DNA from: Rhodospirillales bacterium
Lineage (GTDB): Bacteria; Pseudomonadota; Alphaproteobacteria; Acetobacterales; Acetobacteraceae
Assembly: GCA_028869595.1 (NCBI GenBank)
Contig: JAGWRU010000119.1
Coordinates: forward strand, 1 to 36,820
DNA: 36,820 bases
Direction of reading: 5' to 3'
In this document: positions 16,709-24,356 of the stretch, one piece after another
How positions within the stretch are numbered: position 1 is the first letter of the stretch
Layout: every line of letters starts with the position of its first letter
Notes under the pieces: model-generated
Databases searched by the model: none
Told to the model about the DNA's origin: nothing
Seen by the model: the letters and a program-made list of their open reading frames with translations, nothing else
Position numbers and translations under genes: made by a program

Positions 16709-18547
16709 ATGACCACCATCCGACTGACCGCCGCCCAGGCGCTGGTGCGCGCGATGGCCGCCCAGCGCACCGTGCTGGACGGCAAGGAAGTGCCGATCTT
16801 TGCCGGTGTCTGGGCGATTTTCGGCCACGGCAACGTCGCCGGCATGGGCGAGGCGCTGCATGGCGTGCGCGACGTGCTGCCGACATGGCGCGCCCATAAC
16901 GAGCAGGCGATGGCGCATGCCGCGATCGCCTATGCCAAGACGCTGGCGCGGCGGCGCATGATGGCCTGCACCACCTCGATCGGTCCGGGGGCGACCAATC
17001 TGGTCACCGCCGCCGCCGTCGCGCATGTCAATCGCCTGCCGCTGCTGCTGATCCCGGGCGATGTCTTCGCCTCCCGCCGGCCCGATCCGGTGTTGCAGCA
17101 GATCGAGGATTTCGCCGACGCCACGGTCAGTGCCAATGACTGCCTGCGTCCCGTCTCCCGCTGGTTCGACCGGATCACCCGGCCCGAGCAGATCATCCCC
17201 GCCTTTGCCCGCGCCATGGCGGTGCTGACCGATCCCGCCGTCTGCGGGCCGGTGACGCTCGCTTTCTGCCAGGATGTGCAGACCGAGGCGTATGACTATC
17301 CCGACCATTTCTTCGCCCCGCGCCTGTGGACGCCGCGCCGGCCGCAGCCGGATAGGACGGAACTGGCCGATGCGGCGGCGGCGCTGCGCCAGGCCGCACG
17401 GCCTTTCGTGGTGGTCGGCGGCGGCGTGCGCTATGCCGAGGCGGAGCGGGAAGTGGCCGATTTCTGCGCTGCCCGAAACCTGCCGATGGGGGAAACCCAG
17501 GCGGGCAAATCCGCCGTGCCGGAGGATGCGCCGCTTCATCTCGGTGCGCTCGGCGTGACCGGCACGGCGGCTGCGAATGCGCTGGCCGGGGAGGCCGATC
17601 TGGTACTGGCGATCGGCACGCGGCTGGCCGATTTCACCACCGCCTCGCGCAGCCTGTTCGGCGGTGCGCGGCTGATCGCGCTCAATGTGCAAAGCTTCGA
17701 TGCCGCCAAGCACGGCGCCTTGCCGCTGGTTGCCGATGCCCGCGCGGGCATCGCCGCATTGGATCAGGCGCTCGGCGACTGGCGGGCACCGCAGGCCTGG
17801 GCGGCGCAGGCGCAGCAGGAAAAGCGGCAATGGCGCGAAGCAGCGGCGCAGTACACGGCGCCCGGCGATGGCGCCTTGCCCGCCGATGCGCAGGTGATCG
17901 GCGCGGTGCAGCGCCAGGCCCGGCCATCGGATATCGTGGTCTGTGCCGCAGGCGGTCTGCCCGGGGAATTGCACAAGCATTGGCAGGCCGCGCAATCGGG
18001 CGGGTATCATCTGGAATACGGCTATTCCTGCATGGGCTACGAGATCGCCGGCGGCCTGGGCGTGAAACTCGCCGCGCCGGCGCGCGAGGTTTTCGTGCTG
18101 GTCGGCGACGGTTCCTACCTGATGATGAATTCGGAAATCGCGACTTCGGTGATGCTCGGCCTCAAGCTGGTGATCGTGGTGCTGGATAATCGCGGCTTCG
18201 GCTGCATCGACCGGTTGCAGCGCGCCACCGGCGGGGCGGGGTTCAATAATCTGCTGGCCGATGCCGCGCATGTCGTGCTGCCGGCGATCGATTTTGCCGC
18301 CCATGCCGCAAGCCTGGGGGCGACGGCCGAGCATGTGAACGCCATTGCCGCGCTGGATGCGGCACTGGTTCGCGCCCGGGCGGCACGCGGCACCTATGTC
18401 GTGACGATCGATACCGATCCGCGCGTCGCAACCGATGCCGGCGGGTATTGGTGGGATGTCGCGGTGCCGGAAATCTCGACGCGGCCGGGCATGGAAGCGG
18501 TGCGCACCCGGTACGAGGCGGCAAGGCGCGATCAGGCGATCGGCTAA
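16709..18547 (+). CDS. iolD: 3D-(3,5/4)-trihydroxycyclohexane-1,2-dione hydrolase
   Basis: ThDP-dependent ring-opening hydrolase of myo-inositol catabolism, 612 residues, normal for IolD. The N-terminal IRLTAAQALVRAMAAQ with GVWAIFGHGNVAGMGEAL and the cofactor-activating Glu in WRAHNEQAMAHAAIAYAK are family features. The C-terminal ThDP/Mg site is VGDGSYLMMNSEIATSVMLGLKLVIVVLDNRGFGCIDRLQ. It converts the diketone made by IolE into 5-deoxyglucuronate. It leads a run with iolE (26 bases downstream) and iolG. The later genes iolB, iolC, iolJ and iolA are not in the window, so the pathway must be completed elsewhere. Confidence 0.94.
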   Translation: MTTIRLTAAQALVRAMAAQRTVLDGKEVPIFAGVWAIFGHGNVAGMGEALHGVRDVLPTWRAHNEQAMAHAAIAYAKTLARRRMMACTTSIGPGATNLVTAAAVAHVNRLPLLLIPGDVFASRRPDPVLQQIEDFADATVSANDCLRPVSRWFDRITRPEQIIPAFARAMAVLTDPAVCGPVTLAFCQDVQTEAYDYPDHFFAPRLWTPRRPQPDRTELADAAAALRQAARPFVVVGGGVRYAEAEREVADFCAARNLPMGETQAGKSAVPEDAPLHLGALGVTGTAAANALAGEADLVLAIGTRLADFTTASRSLFGGARLIALNVQSFDAAKHGALPLVADARAGIAALDQALGDWRAPQAWAAQAQQEKRQWREAAAQYTAPGDGALPADAQVIGAVQRQARPSDIVVCAAGGLPGELHKHWQAAQSGGYHLEYGYSCMGYEIAGGLGVKLAAPAREVFVLVGDGSYLMMNSEIATSVMLGLKLVIVVLDNRGFGCIDRLQRATGGAGFNNLLADAAHVVLPAIDFAAHAASLGATAEHVNAIAALDAALVRARAARGTYVVTIDTDPRVATDAGGYWWDVAVPEISTRPGMEAVRTRYEAARRDQAIG

Positions 18548-18573
18548 CGCGGGTTGGCATGGAGGAGAAGGCG

Positions 18574-19467
18574 ATGGCGATCCGGCTCGGGGTCAATCCA
18601 ATCGGCTGGTCGAATGACGATATGCGCGAACTGGGCGGCGATACGCCGCTGGAAACCTGTCTTGCCGAGGCCCGGCAGGCAGGATTTTCCGGCGTCGAAC
18701 TCGGCCATAAATTTCCGCGCGAGGCGGGCGCGCTGAAGGCGGCACTGGCACCCTTCGGGCTCGCCTGCGTGTCGGGCTGGCATTCGGCGGCGCTGCTGGA
18801 ACGCGATGCGGCGGCGGAACTGGCGGCATTGCGCCCGCATCTCGATCTGCTCCGCGCGATGGGCAGCAGCGTGCTGGTCTTTGCCGAAACCTCCCATGCC
18901 ATCCATGGCGATCTCGCCCGCCCGCTTTCCGCCCGCCCGGTGCTGGCGGCGGATCGCTGGGCTGCATTCGGCGCGCGCATGACGGCGCTGGCCGAGGCAA
19001 CCCTGCGCGAAGGCGTGCGCCTGGTCTATCACCATCACATGGGTACGGTGGTGCAGAGCGAAGCCGATATCGACGCGCTGATGGCCCATACCGGCGCGGC
19101 GGTGCATCTGCTGCTCGATACCGGGCATGCCACCTGGGGCGGCGCCGATCCGGCAGTGCTGGCGGCCCGCTATCGCGCGCGGATCAGCCACGTCCATGCC
19201 AAGGATGTCCGCCCGGCGGTGATGGCGCGCGCCAAGGCCGAGGATTGGAGCTTCCTGCGCAGCGTCCTCGCCGGTGTTTATACCGTGCCGGGCGACGGCA
19301 TGATCGAGTACCCGGCAGTGTTCCGCGCGCTGCCCGGTTATGCCGGCTGGGTGGTGATCGAGGCGGAGCAGGACCCCGCCAAGGCGCATCCGCTGACTTA
19401 TGCGACGATGGGCCGGGCCAACCTCGCGCGCTTCCTGCACGAGGCCGGCATGACGGTGGCGGCGTGA
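18574..19467 (+). CDS. iolE: Inosose (2-keto-myo-inositol) dehydratase
   Basis: Xylose-isomerase-like TIM-barrel enzyme, 297 residues, that dehydrates 2-keto-myo-inositol. The start MAIRLGVNPIGWSNDDMRELGGDTPLETCLAEARQAGFSGVELGHKFP is classic IolE. ATG 18574 is chosen because GGAGGAG lies 6 bases upstream. An in-frame ATG at 18559 lies before that site and is probably not used. Metal-site motifs include LVYHHHMGTVV, LLLDTGHATWGG, ISHVHAKDVR and the C-terminal VVIEAEQDPAKAHPLTYA. It sits between iolD and iolG with short gaps, consistent with one transcript. Confidence 0.94.
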   Translation: MAIRLGVNPIGWSNDDMRELGGDTPLETCLAEARQAGFSGVELGHKFPREAGALKAALAPFGLACVSGWHSAALLERDAAAELAALRPHLDLLRAMGSSVLVFAETSHAIHGDLARPLSARPVLAADRWAAFGARMTALAEATLREGVRLVYHHHMGTVVQSEADIDALMAHTGAAVHLLLDTGHATWGGADPAVLAARYRARISHVHAKDVRPAVMARAKAEDWSFLRSVLAGVYTVPGDGMIEYPAVFRALPGYAGWVVIEAEQDPAKAHPLTYATMGRANLARFLHEAGMTVAA

Positions 19468-19487
19468 ACGAAGCAGGAAAAACGATC

Positions 19488-20486
19488 ATGGAAAAAGTCG
19501 CAATCGCGGTGCTCGGCTGCGGACGGATCGGGCGCATGCATGCCAGGGTGCTGGCCCGCCACCCCCGGACCCGGCTGATCGCCGTCTATGATGTGATGGC
19601 GGATGCGGCGGCCGAAACCGCCCGCGAACTCGGCGTGCAGGCCGCCGCCAGTGTCGCGGCGGTGCTGGCCGATCCCGCCTTGCGCGCGGTGCTGATCGCC
19701 ACCCCGACGCCCACCCATGTCGATCTGATCATCGCCGCCGCCCAGGCCGGCAAGGCGATCCTGTGCGAAAAGCCGATCGATCTCGACATGGCCAGGGTGC
19801 GCGCCTGCCAGCAGGCGATCGCGCCGCTTGCACCGATCGTGATGATCGGTTTCAACCGCCGCTTCGATCCATCCTTCCAGGCGCTGCGCCGCCGTGCCGA
19901 GGCCGGCGAGATCGGGGCGATCGAGCAGGTGGTGATCACGAGCCGCGATCCCGCCCCGCCGCCCGCGCATTTCGTGCGCGATTCGGGCGGGCTGTTTCGC
20001 GATATGACGATCCATGATTTCGACATGGCCCGTTCCCTGGTTGGCGATATCGTGGAAGTGCAGGCGATGGGGGCCTGCCTGATCGATCCGGCGATCGGGG
20101 CTGCGGGCGATATCGACAGCGCCATGGTGCAATTGCGGGCGCGGTCCGGGGCGATGGTGCACATCAATAACAGCCGCCGCTCCGCCTATGGCTACGACCA
20201 GCGTCTGGAAGTATTCGGCGCCAAGGGCATGCTGATCGCGGAAAACCGCCGCGCGACCACCGTACGTGCCTCCCTCGGCGCCGCGACCGAGGCAGCCGAT
20301 CCGGTGCTGCCTTTCTTTATCGAGCGCTATGCCGAAGCCTATGCCGCCGAAATCGGTCATTTCATCGACTGCCTGGCGAACGGGACCACGCCCGCGACCA
20401 GCTTCGCCGATGGGGTGGCCGCGCTTGCTATTGCGGATGCCGCGCTCGAAAGCATGCGGCGTGGGGCGTCGGTACGGCTGGATTGA
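19488..20486 (+). CDS. iolG: myo-Inositol 2-dehydrogenase
   Basis: NAD-dependent dehydrogenase of the GFO/IDH/MocA family, 332 residues, that oxidises myo-inositol to 2-keto-myo-inositol. The Rossmann motif is VAIAVLGCGRIGRMHARVLARHP, the family Lys is in ILCEKPIDLD, and VMIGFNRRFDPSFQALRRRAEAGEIG and GGLFRDMTIHDFDMARSLVG (His in the active-site segment) follow. The start at ATG 19488 gives the normal N-terminus. A GTG at 19464 overlapping the iolE stop would add eight residues. Last of the three iol genes; nothing on the same strand follows directly. The exact polyol substrate (myo- versus scyllo-inositol) is not resolvable by eye. Confidence 0.92.
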   Translation: MEKVAIAVLGCGRIGRMHARVLARHPRTRLIAVYDVMADAAAETARELGVQAAASVAAVLADPALRAVLIATPTPTHVDLIIAAAQAGKAILCEKPIDLDMARVRACQQAIAPLAPIVMIGFNRRFDPSFQALRRRAEAGEIGAIEQVVITSRDPAPPPAHFVRDSGGLFRDMTIHDFDMARSLVGDIVEVQAMGACLIDPAIGAAGDIDSAMVQLRARSGAMVHINNSRRSAYGYDQRLEVFGAKGMLIAENRRATTVRASLGAATEAADPVLPFFIERYAEAYAAEIGHFIDCLANGTTPATSFADGVAALAIADAALESMRRGASVRLD

Positions 20487-20728
20487 TCGGCGCGACGCGG
20501 CGCCCGCCGCGTCGGCGCGCGGCGGCGCGTTGCCGATCCGAATAGAGATCGCCGGGCAATTTCTCCCGCGTGAAGGCGAAATCCCTGGCGCCCATGCCCG
20601 GCGATGTGGCGCGGTCCGGATTGGCCTCGTTTCACCATGTCGCCGCCGCTTCGGATATGCGAAGCACGGCGCCGTCGAAATCGACTTCCAGCCCGATGCG
20701 CCGCGATCCGCCGATCCCTCGTCCAGGG
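20487..20728. other. Intergenic region between iolG and the TRAP permease, no confident gene
   Basis: This 242-base gap separates convergent genes. On the minus strand one frame reads RRIGLEVDFDGAVLRISEAAATW followed by a stop, then DRATSPGMGARDFAFTREKLPGDLYS, which looks more protein-like than random and might be a decayed reading frame. No family was recognised and no start or complete ORF supports it. No clear intrinsic terminator was seen. Confidence 0.3.
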
Positions 20729-22600
20729 TTACAGAAACCCGGTGCTGAACCAGGGCACCAGCGCGACCACGATCAGCCCGACCAGCACGGCGGCCAGATA
20801 GGGCCAGATGCGCTTCATCGCCTCATCCGGCGACAGCCGGCCGATCGCGCAGGCCGAGTAATAGCCGACGCCGAAAGGCGGGGCGAACAGGCCGATGCCC
20901 ATCGCCAGGATTACCACCATGGCGTAGTGGATCTCGTTGATGCCGATCGCCTTGGCCGCCGGGAACAACAGCGGGCCGAACAGCACCATGGCGGGGATCC
21001 CCTCCAGCACGCTGCCCAGCACGATGAAGGCCAGGATCGACACGCCGAGGAAACCGAGCTTGCCGCCCGGCATCGCCGCCATCGCGGTGGCCAATTGGTG
21101 CGAGAAGCCCGATTGCGTCAGCGCCCAGGCCATGCCGGTGGCGCTGCCGATGATCAGCAGGATGGCGCCCGACAGGCTCGCGGTTTCGACCAGCATGGGG
21201 TACAGGCGCGACCAGTCGAACTGGCGGTAGAACAGCAGCCCGACCACCACGGCATAGACCACGCCGATGGTCGAAACCTCCGTCGCGGTGGCGATCCCCT
21301 CGATCACCGCGCTGCGGATGACGAAGGGCAGCACCAGCGCCGGCAGGGCGATCAGAAAAGTCTTGCCGATCACCGCGAAAGGCGCGCGCTTGACCCCGGT
21401 CATGTCCTCGTGGCGGCTGCGATAGCGCGCGATCAATGCGAGTGCGATGGCCAGCACCGCCGCCGGCAGCAGGCCGCCGGTGAACAACGCGGCGATCGAA
21501 ACCCCGGTCACCGAGCCGATGGTGATCAGCACCAGCGAAGGCGGAATGGTCTCGCTCATCGCCCCCGAGGCGGCGAGCAGGGAGACCAGCTCGCCACGAT
21601 TGGCGCCGCGCCGCTCCATCTCCGGGAACAGCACCGGCGCGACGGCGGCCATGTCGGCGGCTTTCGAGCCTGAAATGCCCGAAACCAGGTAGATCGCACC
21701 CAGCAGCACGTAGTTCAGCCCGCCCCGCACATGGCCCAGCAGCGCGGCCAGGAAGGTCACCATGGCGCGCGCCATGCCGGTCATTTCGATCAGCATGCCG
21801 AGAAAGACAAAAAGCGGCACGGCCAGCAGGATCAGGCTGCTCATGCCCTCATCCATGCGCGATACCACGACGGTCAGCGGCGTGTAGCTGGTGGTGGCGA
21901 GATAGGCGAAAGTGGCGAGCCCGAAGGAAAAGGCGATCGGCACCGACAGCAGCACGCCTGCGCCCAGCAGCAGCACGAAGAAGAATACCAGATTCCAGTT
22001 GCCCATATTGGTCAGCATGCCGCTGCCGAGATGCAGCAACCCGGCCATGATGGCGATCACCGCGATGCCGAATCCGGCATCCTTCCAGCCCAGGCGCAGC
22101 AGCCGCACCAGGGCGGTGAACAGCATCATCAGCGCACCGACCACCAGGGCCGCGGTGCGGAACGTGTCGTGCATCGAAAGCGCCGGGGTGACGATGAACC
22201 ATTGATCGGCGGAGTAGCTCCATGCCGAAGGCGCCATCAGCAGCAGGAAGATCGACACCGCCGCGGCGACCAGCGCCTCCGCTCGGGCGCGGGCATGGCC
22301 GCCGAGCTTTCCGACAATGGCGGTAAGTCGCATATGCTCGCTGCGCTGCAACGCGATGACGCTGCCCAGCATCGCCAGCCAGAGGAACAGGATCGAGGCC
22401 AGCTCGTCCGTCCAGACCAGCGGGTTGTTCAGCGCGTAGCGGAACACGACGCCGACGAACAGCACGATGATCTCGGTCAGCACGAGAAGTGCTGAGGGGA
22501 TTTCCGCCATGTAGCGCAGCACGACCTCGATCCGCGCGGCCAGGGCATCGGCGCGGCCGCGCGGCGGCGCGGCGCTGGGGGTGGAAGCGAGCGCGGTCAT
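20729..22600 (-). CDS. TRAP transporter fused small/large permease (DctQM)
   Basis: Sodium-dependent TRAP permease, 623 residues. The first ~190 residues form a DctQ-type small subunit (EVVLRYMAEIPSALLVLTEIIVLFVGVVFRYAL, then WTDELASILFLWLAMLGSVIAL), fused to a DctM large subunit (about 13 more hydrophobic segments). Large-subunit signatures include FLGMLIEMTGMARAMV, GISGSKAADMAAVAPVLFPEMERRG, ETIPPSLVLITIGSVTGVS and GIGLFAPPFGVGYYSAC. I choose ATG 22600, since the track start TTG 22651 abuts the only ribosome-like GGGGAGGGA. A 14-codon frame (22641 to 22597) overlaps the ATG as ATGA. It is downstream of the binding-protein gene, on the same strand. The substrate is unknown; a sugar acid or polyol would fit the neighbouring iol genes. 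Confidence 0.92.
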   Translation of the reverse strand: MTALASTPSAAPPRGRADALAARIEVVLRYMAEIPSALLVLTEIIVLFVGVVFRYALNNPLVWTDELASILFLWLAMLGSVIALQRSEHMRLTAIVGKLGGHARARAEALVAAAVSIFLLLMAPSAWSYSADQWFIVTPALSMHDTFRTAALVVGALMMLFTALVRLLRLGWKDAGFGIAVIAIMAGLLHLGSGMLTNMGNWNLVFFFVLLLGAGVLLSVPIAFSFGLATFAYLATTSYTPLTVVVSRMDEGMSSLILLAVPLFVFLGMLIEMTGMARAMVTFLAALLGHVRGGLNYVLLGAIYLVSGISGSKAADMAAVAPVLFPEMERRGANRGELVSLLAASGAMSETIPPSLVLITIGSVTGVSIAALFTGGLLPAAVLAIALALIARYRSRHEDMTGVKRAPFAVIGKTFLIALPALVLPFVIRSAVIEGIATATEVSTIGVVYAVVVGLLFYRQFDWSRLYPMLVETASLSGAILLIIGSATGMAWALTQSGFSHQLATAMAAMPGGKLGFLGVSILAFIVLGSVLEGIPAMVLFGPLLFPAAKAIGINEIHYAMVVILAMGIGLFAPPFGVGYYSACAIGRLSPDEAMKRIWPYLAAVLVGLIVVALVPWFSTGFL

Positions 22601-22641
22601 GCGCCGAAAACCATGTCGAGGCGGACAGGCTGGTGGGTCAT
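22597..22641 (-). CDS. Putative 14-codon leader ORF coupled to the TRAP permease
   Basis: On the minus strand an ATG at 22641 has GGGGAGGG about ten bases upstream and opens MTHQPVRLDMVFGA, stopping at a TGA that overlaps the permease ATG (ATGA). The permease ATG itself has no ribosome site. Ribosomes ending here could re-start on the permease. It is too short for homology evidence, and it may instead be the start of a misjudged N-terminus. Confidence 0.35.
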   Translation of the reverse strand: MTHQPVRLDMVFGA

Positions 22642-22744
22642 GGCGCGTCAATCCCTCCCCGGGATCGGATGGTGGGCTTGTGCTTTTCTGATTGGCCTGT
22701 CCTGGTGCCGGTCATGGCGACCGGGCGGGGCAGGCGGGCTGCCC

Positions 22745-22768
22745 CCCCGCCGGGCGGTGCCGGCGGGG
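22745..22768. repeat. Strong GC hairpin between TRAP binding protein and permease genes
   Basis: CCCCGCCGG (22745-22753) and CCGGCGGGG (22760-22768) form a perfect 9-bp stem with a 6-base loop. It begins 11 bases after the stop of the binding-protein gene on the minus strand. No T-tract follows, so the more likely role is blocking 3' decay of the binding-protein mRNA, giving more binding protein than permease. Confidence 0.55.
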
Positions 22769-22778
22769 AGACGCGCGT

Positions 22779-23786
22779 TCAGGTCAGAGTGCCGACTTCG
22801 GATTCCAGCAGACCCCAGGCGTGATCGCCGTATTTCTTCTTCCACTCGGCGTAGAAACCCGCGCTTTTCAGCTTGGCGCGGAAGGCGGGCTTATCGACCT
22901 CGATGAATTGCAGGCCCTTGGACTTCAGATCGGCCTCCACCGAGGCGTTCAGCTTGGCGATGTCATCACGCTCTTCCAGCGCGGCGCGGTTCAGCTCGTC
23001 GGCGACGATCTTCTGCGCTGCGGGGGGCAGGCGCTTGAAGCTGGCCGGATTGGCCAGCATCCAGAACCCGTCCCACATATGGCTGGTCAGCGAGCAGTAT
23101 TTCTGCACCTCGTACAGCTTGGCGATCTGGATCAGCGATAGCGGGTTTTCCTGGCCTTCGGCGATCTTGGTCTGCAGCGCCGAATAGACCTCGCTGAAGT
23201 TGATGCTGATCGGCGAGGCGCCGAACGCCTCGAACATCGAGGTCCAGAGCGGCGAGATCGGCACCCGGATCTTGAAGCCCTTGAGATCGGCCGGCGTCTT
23301 GATCGGCCGGGTGGAGCTGGTGATCTGGCGGAAGCCGTTATCCCACATCTTGTCCATCGCCAGCAGCCCGTGCTGGCTGATCTGGTCGCGCACATAGGCG
23401 CCCAGCTTGCCGTCCATAGTCTTCCAGACGGTCGGATAATCCTTGAAGGCGAAGCCGACGCCGTTGATCGAGGCGGCCGGCACCAGCGTCGCCAGGATCA
23501 GCCCGGACAGGGTGAAATAATCGATCGCCCCGGTGCGCAGCTGCGACAGCATGTCGGTGTCGGAGCCCAGCTGGTTATTGGGGAAAAGCTGGATATCGAC
23601 CTCCCCGTTGGTCGCCTTGCGGATGCGCTCGGCGGCTTCTTTCTGGCGCACGCTCTGCGGATGGGTGACGGGGGAGTTATTGGCCATCTTCAGCTTGAAG
23701 GTGGCGGCGTGGGCGCCACGTGTGATGGCGAAAAGCGGCAGGGCGGCGGTGCCTGCCAGAATGGCGCGGCGGCGTATGGCGGTCAT
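22779..23786 (-). CDS. TRAP transporter substrate-binding protein (DctP family)
   Basis: Periplasmic solute receptor, 335 residues. The N-terminus MTAIRRRAILAGTAALPLFAITRGAHA is a signal peptide with a twin-arginine-like RRR, cleaved probably after AHA. The mature part starts ATFKLKMANNSPVTHPQSVRQKEAAERI. The conserved carboxylate-binding Arg lies in the DLKGFKIRVPISPLWTSMFEAFGASPI segment, followed by NFSEVYSALQTKIAEGQENPL, both hallmarks of DctP. It is the first gene of the minus-strand TRAP unit, with CGAGGAT upstream of the ATG. The ligand is an organic acid by family rule, and its identity is not visible. Confidence 0.93.
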   Translation of the reverse strand: MTAIRRRAILAGTAALPLFAITRGAHAATFKLKMANNSPVTHPQSVRQKEAAERIRKATNGEVDIQLFPNNQLGSDTDMLSQLRTGAIDYFTLSGLILATLVPAASINGVGFAFKDYPTVWKTMDGKLGAYVRDQISQHGLLAMDKMWDNGFRQITSSTRPIKTPADLKGFKIRVPISPLWTSMFEAFGASPISINFSEVYSALQTKIAEGQENPLSLIQIAKLYEVQKYCSLTSHMWDGFWMLANPASFKRLPPAAQKIVADELNRAALEERDDIAKLNASVEADLKSKGLQFIEVDKPAFRAKLKSAGFYAEWKKKYGDHAWGLLESEVGTLT

Positions 23787-23893
23787 GGACGATCCTCGGG
23801 CTTGTCGGGCGGGGTTCGCTCCCCGCGCCGGATCAGAATAGCGGCCTACCCCCTCAAGACAAGCCCGCGTGCTGAGTGGATTTGAGGGGCCCC

Positions 23894-24142
23894 CTAGGCG
23901 CCGGTGAAGGCGTTGAAGGTGATCATCGTATAGGTTTCGCGCACGCCGGGCAGCGTCTGCACCTTCTCGGTCACGAAACGCCCGGTATCCTGATCGGATT
24001 CGAGGTAGAATTTACCAAGCAGGTCATATTGCCCGGAGATCGAGAACATCTCCGACAATTCGGCGATGGTATCGGCCGCCTCCTGCGCGACACGGTAGGC
24101 GGTGCCCATCTCGCAGCGTATCATCACGAAGATCGCCCGCAT
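23894..24142 (-). CDS. Stand-alone Lrp/AsnC effector (RAM) domain protein
   Basis: A small protein of 82 residues that is a single Lrp/AsnC ligand-binding domain without the helix-turn-helix. It reads MRAIFVMIRCEMGTAYRVAQEAADTIAELSEMFSISGQYDLLGKFYLESDQDTGRFVTEKVQTLPGVRETYTMITFNAF, the beta-alpha-beta-beta-alpha-beta pattern with the DLLGKFY and LPGVRETYTMI strands. Such proteins oligomerise and may bind amino acids or modulate full-length Lrp proteins. It is divergent from an acetolactate-synthase-like gene, so a link to branched-chain or 2-oxoacid metabolism is possible but unproven. Confidence 0.88.
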   Translation of the reverse strand: MRAIFVMIRCEMGTAYRVAQEAADTIAELSEMFSISGQYDLLGKFYLESDQDTGRFVTEKVQTLPGVRETYTMITFNAFTGA

Positions 24143-24356
24143 CCGCGCCTCCTGTCTGTCCTGCCCCTATGCCATGGCCGGCACTGGCGGGGCAATCGCG
24201 CCGGATCATCGCGCCGGAATGGGGCCGGTGCCCGCCGATCTTGGCAGAATGCGGCGCGCGTGGTTCCTTCGCCGCGTATCGGGCGCCGCCGGTCGGGCCG
24301 ATCGGCAGCGGCCGGGCAGGGAGTGCCCTATCGGGATCGGCTGGACATTGGGGGAT

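Noticed and set aside
20570-21673. 367-residue plus-strand frame opposite the TRAP permease
   Set aside because: Gln/His/Arg-rich shadow of membrane-protein coding sequence, with no family.
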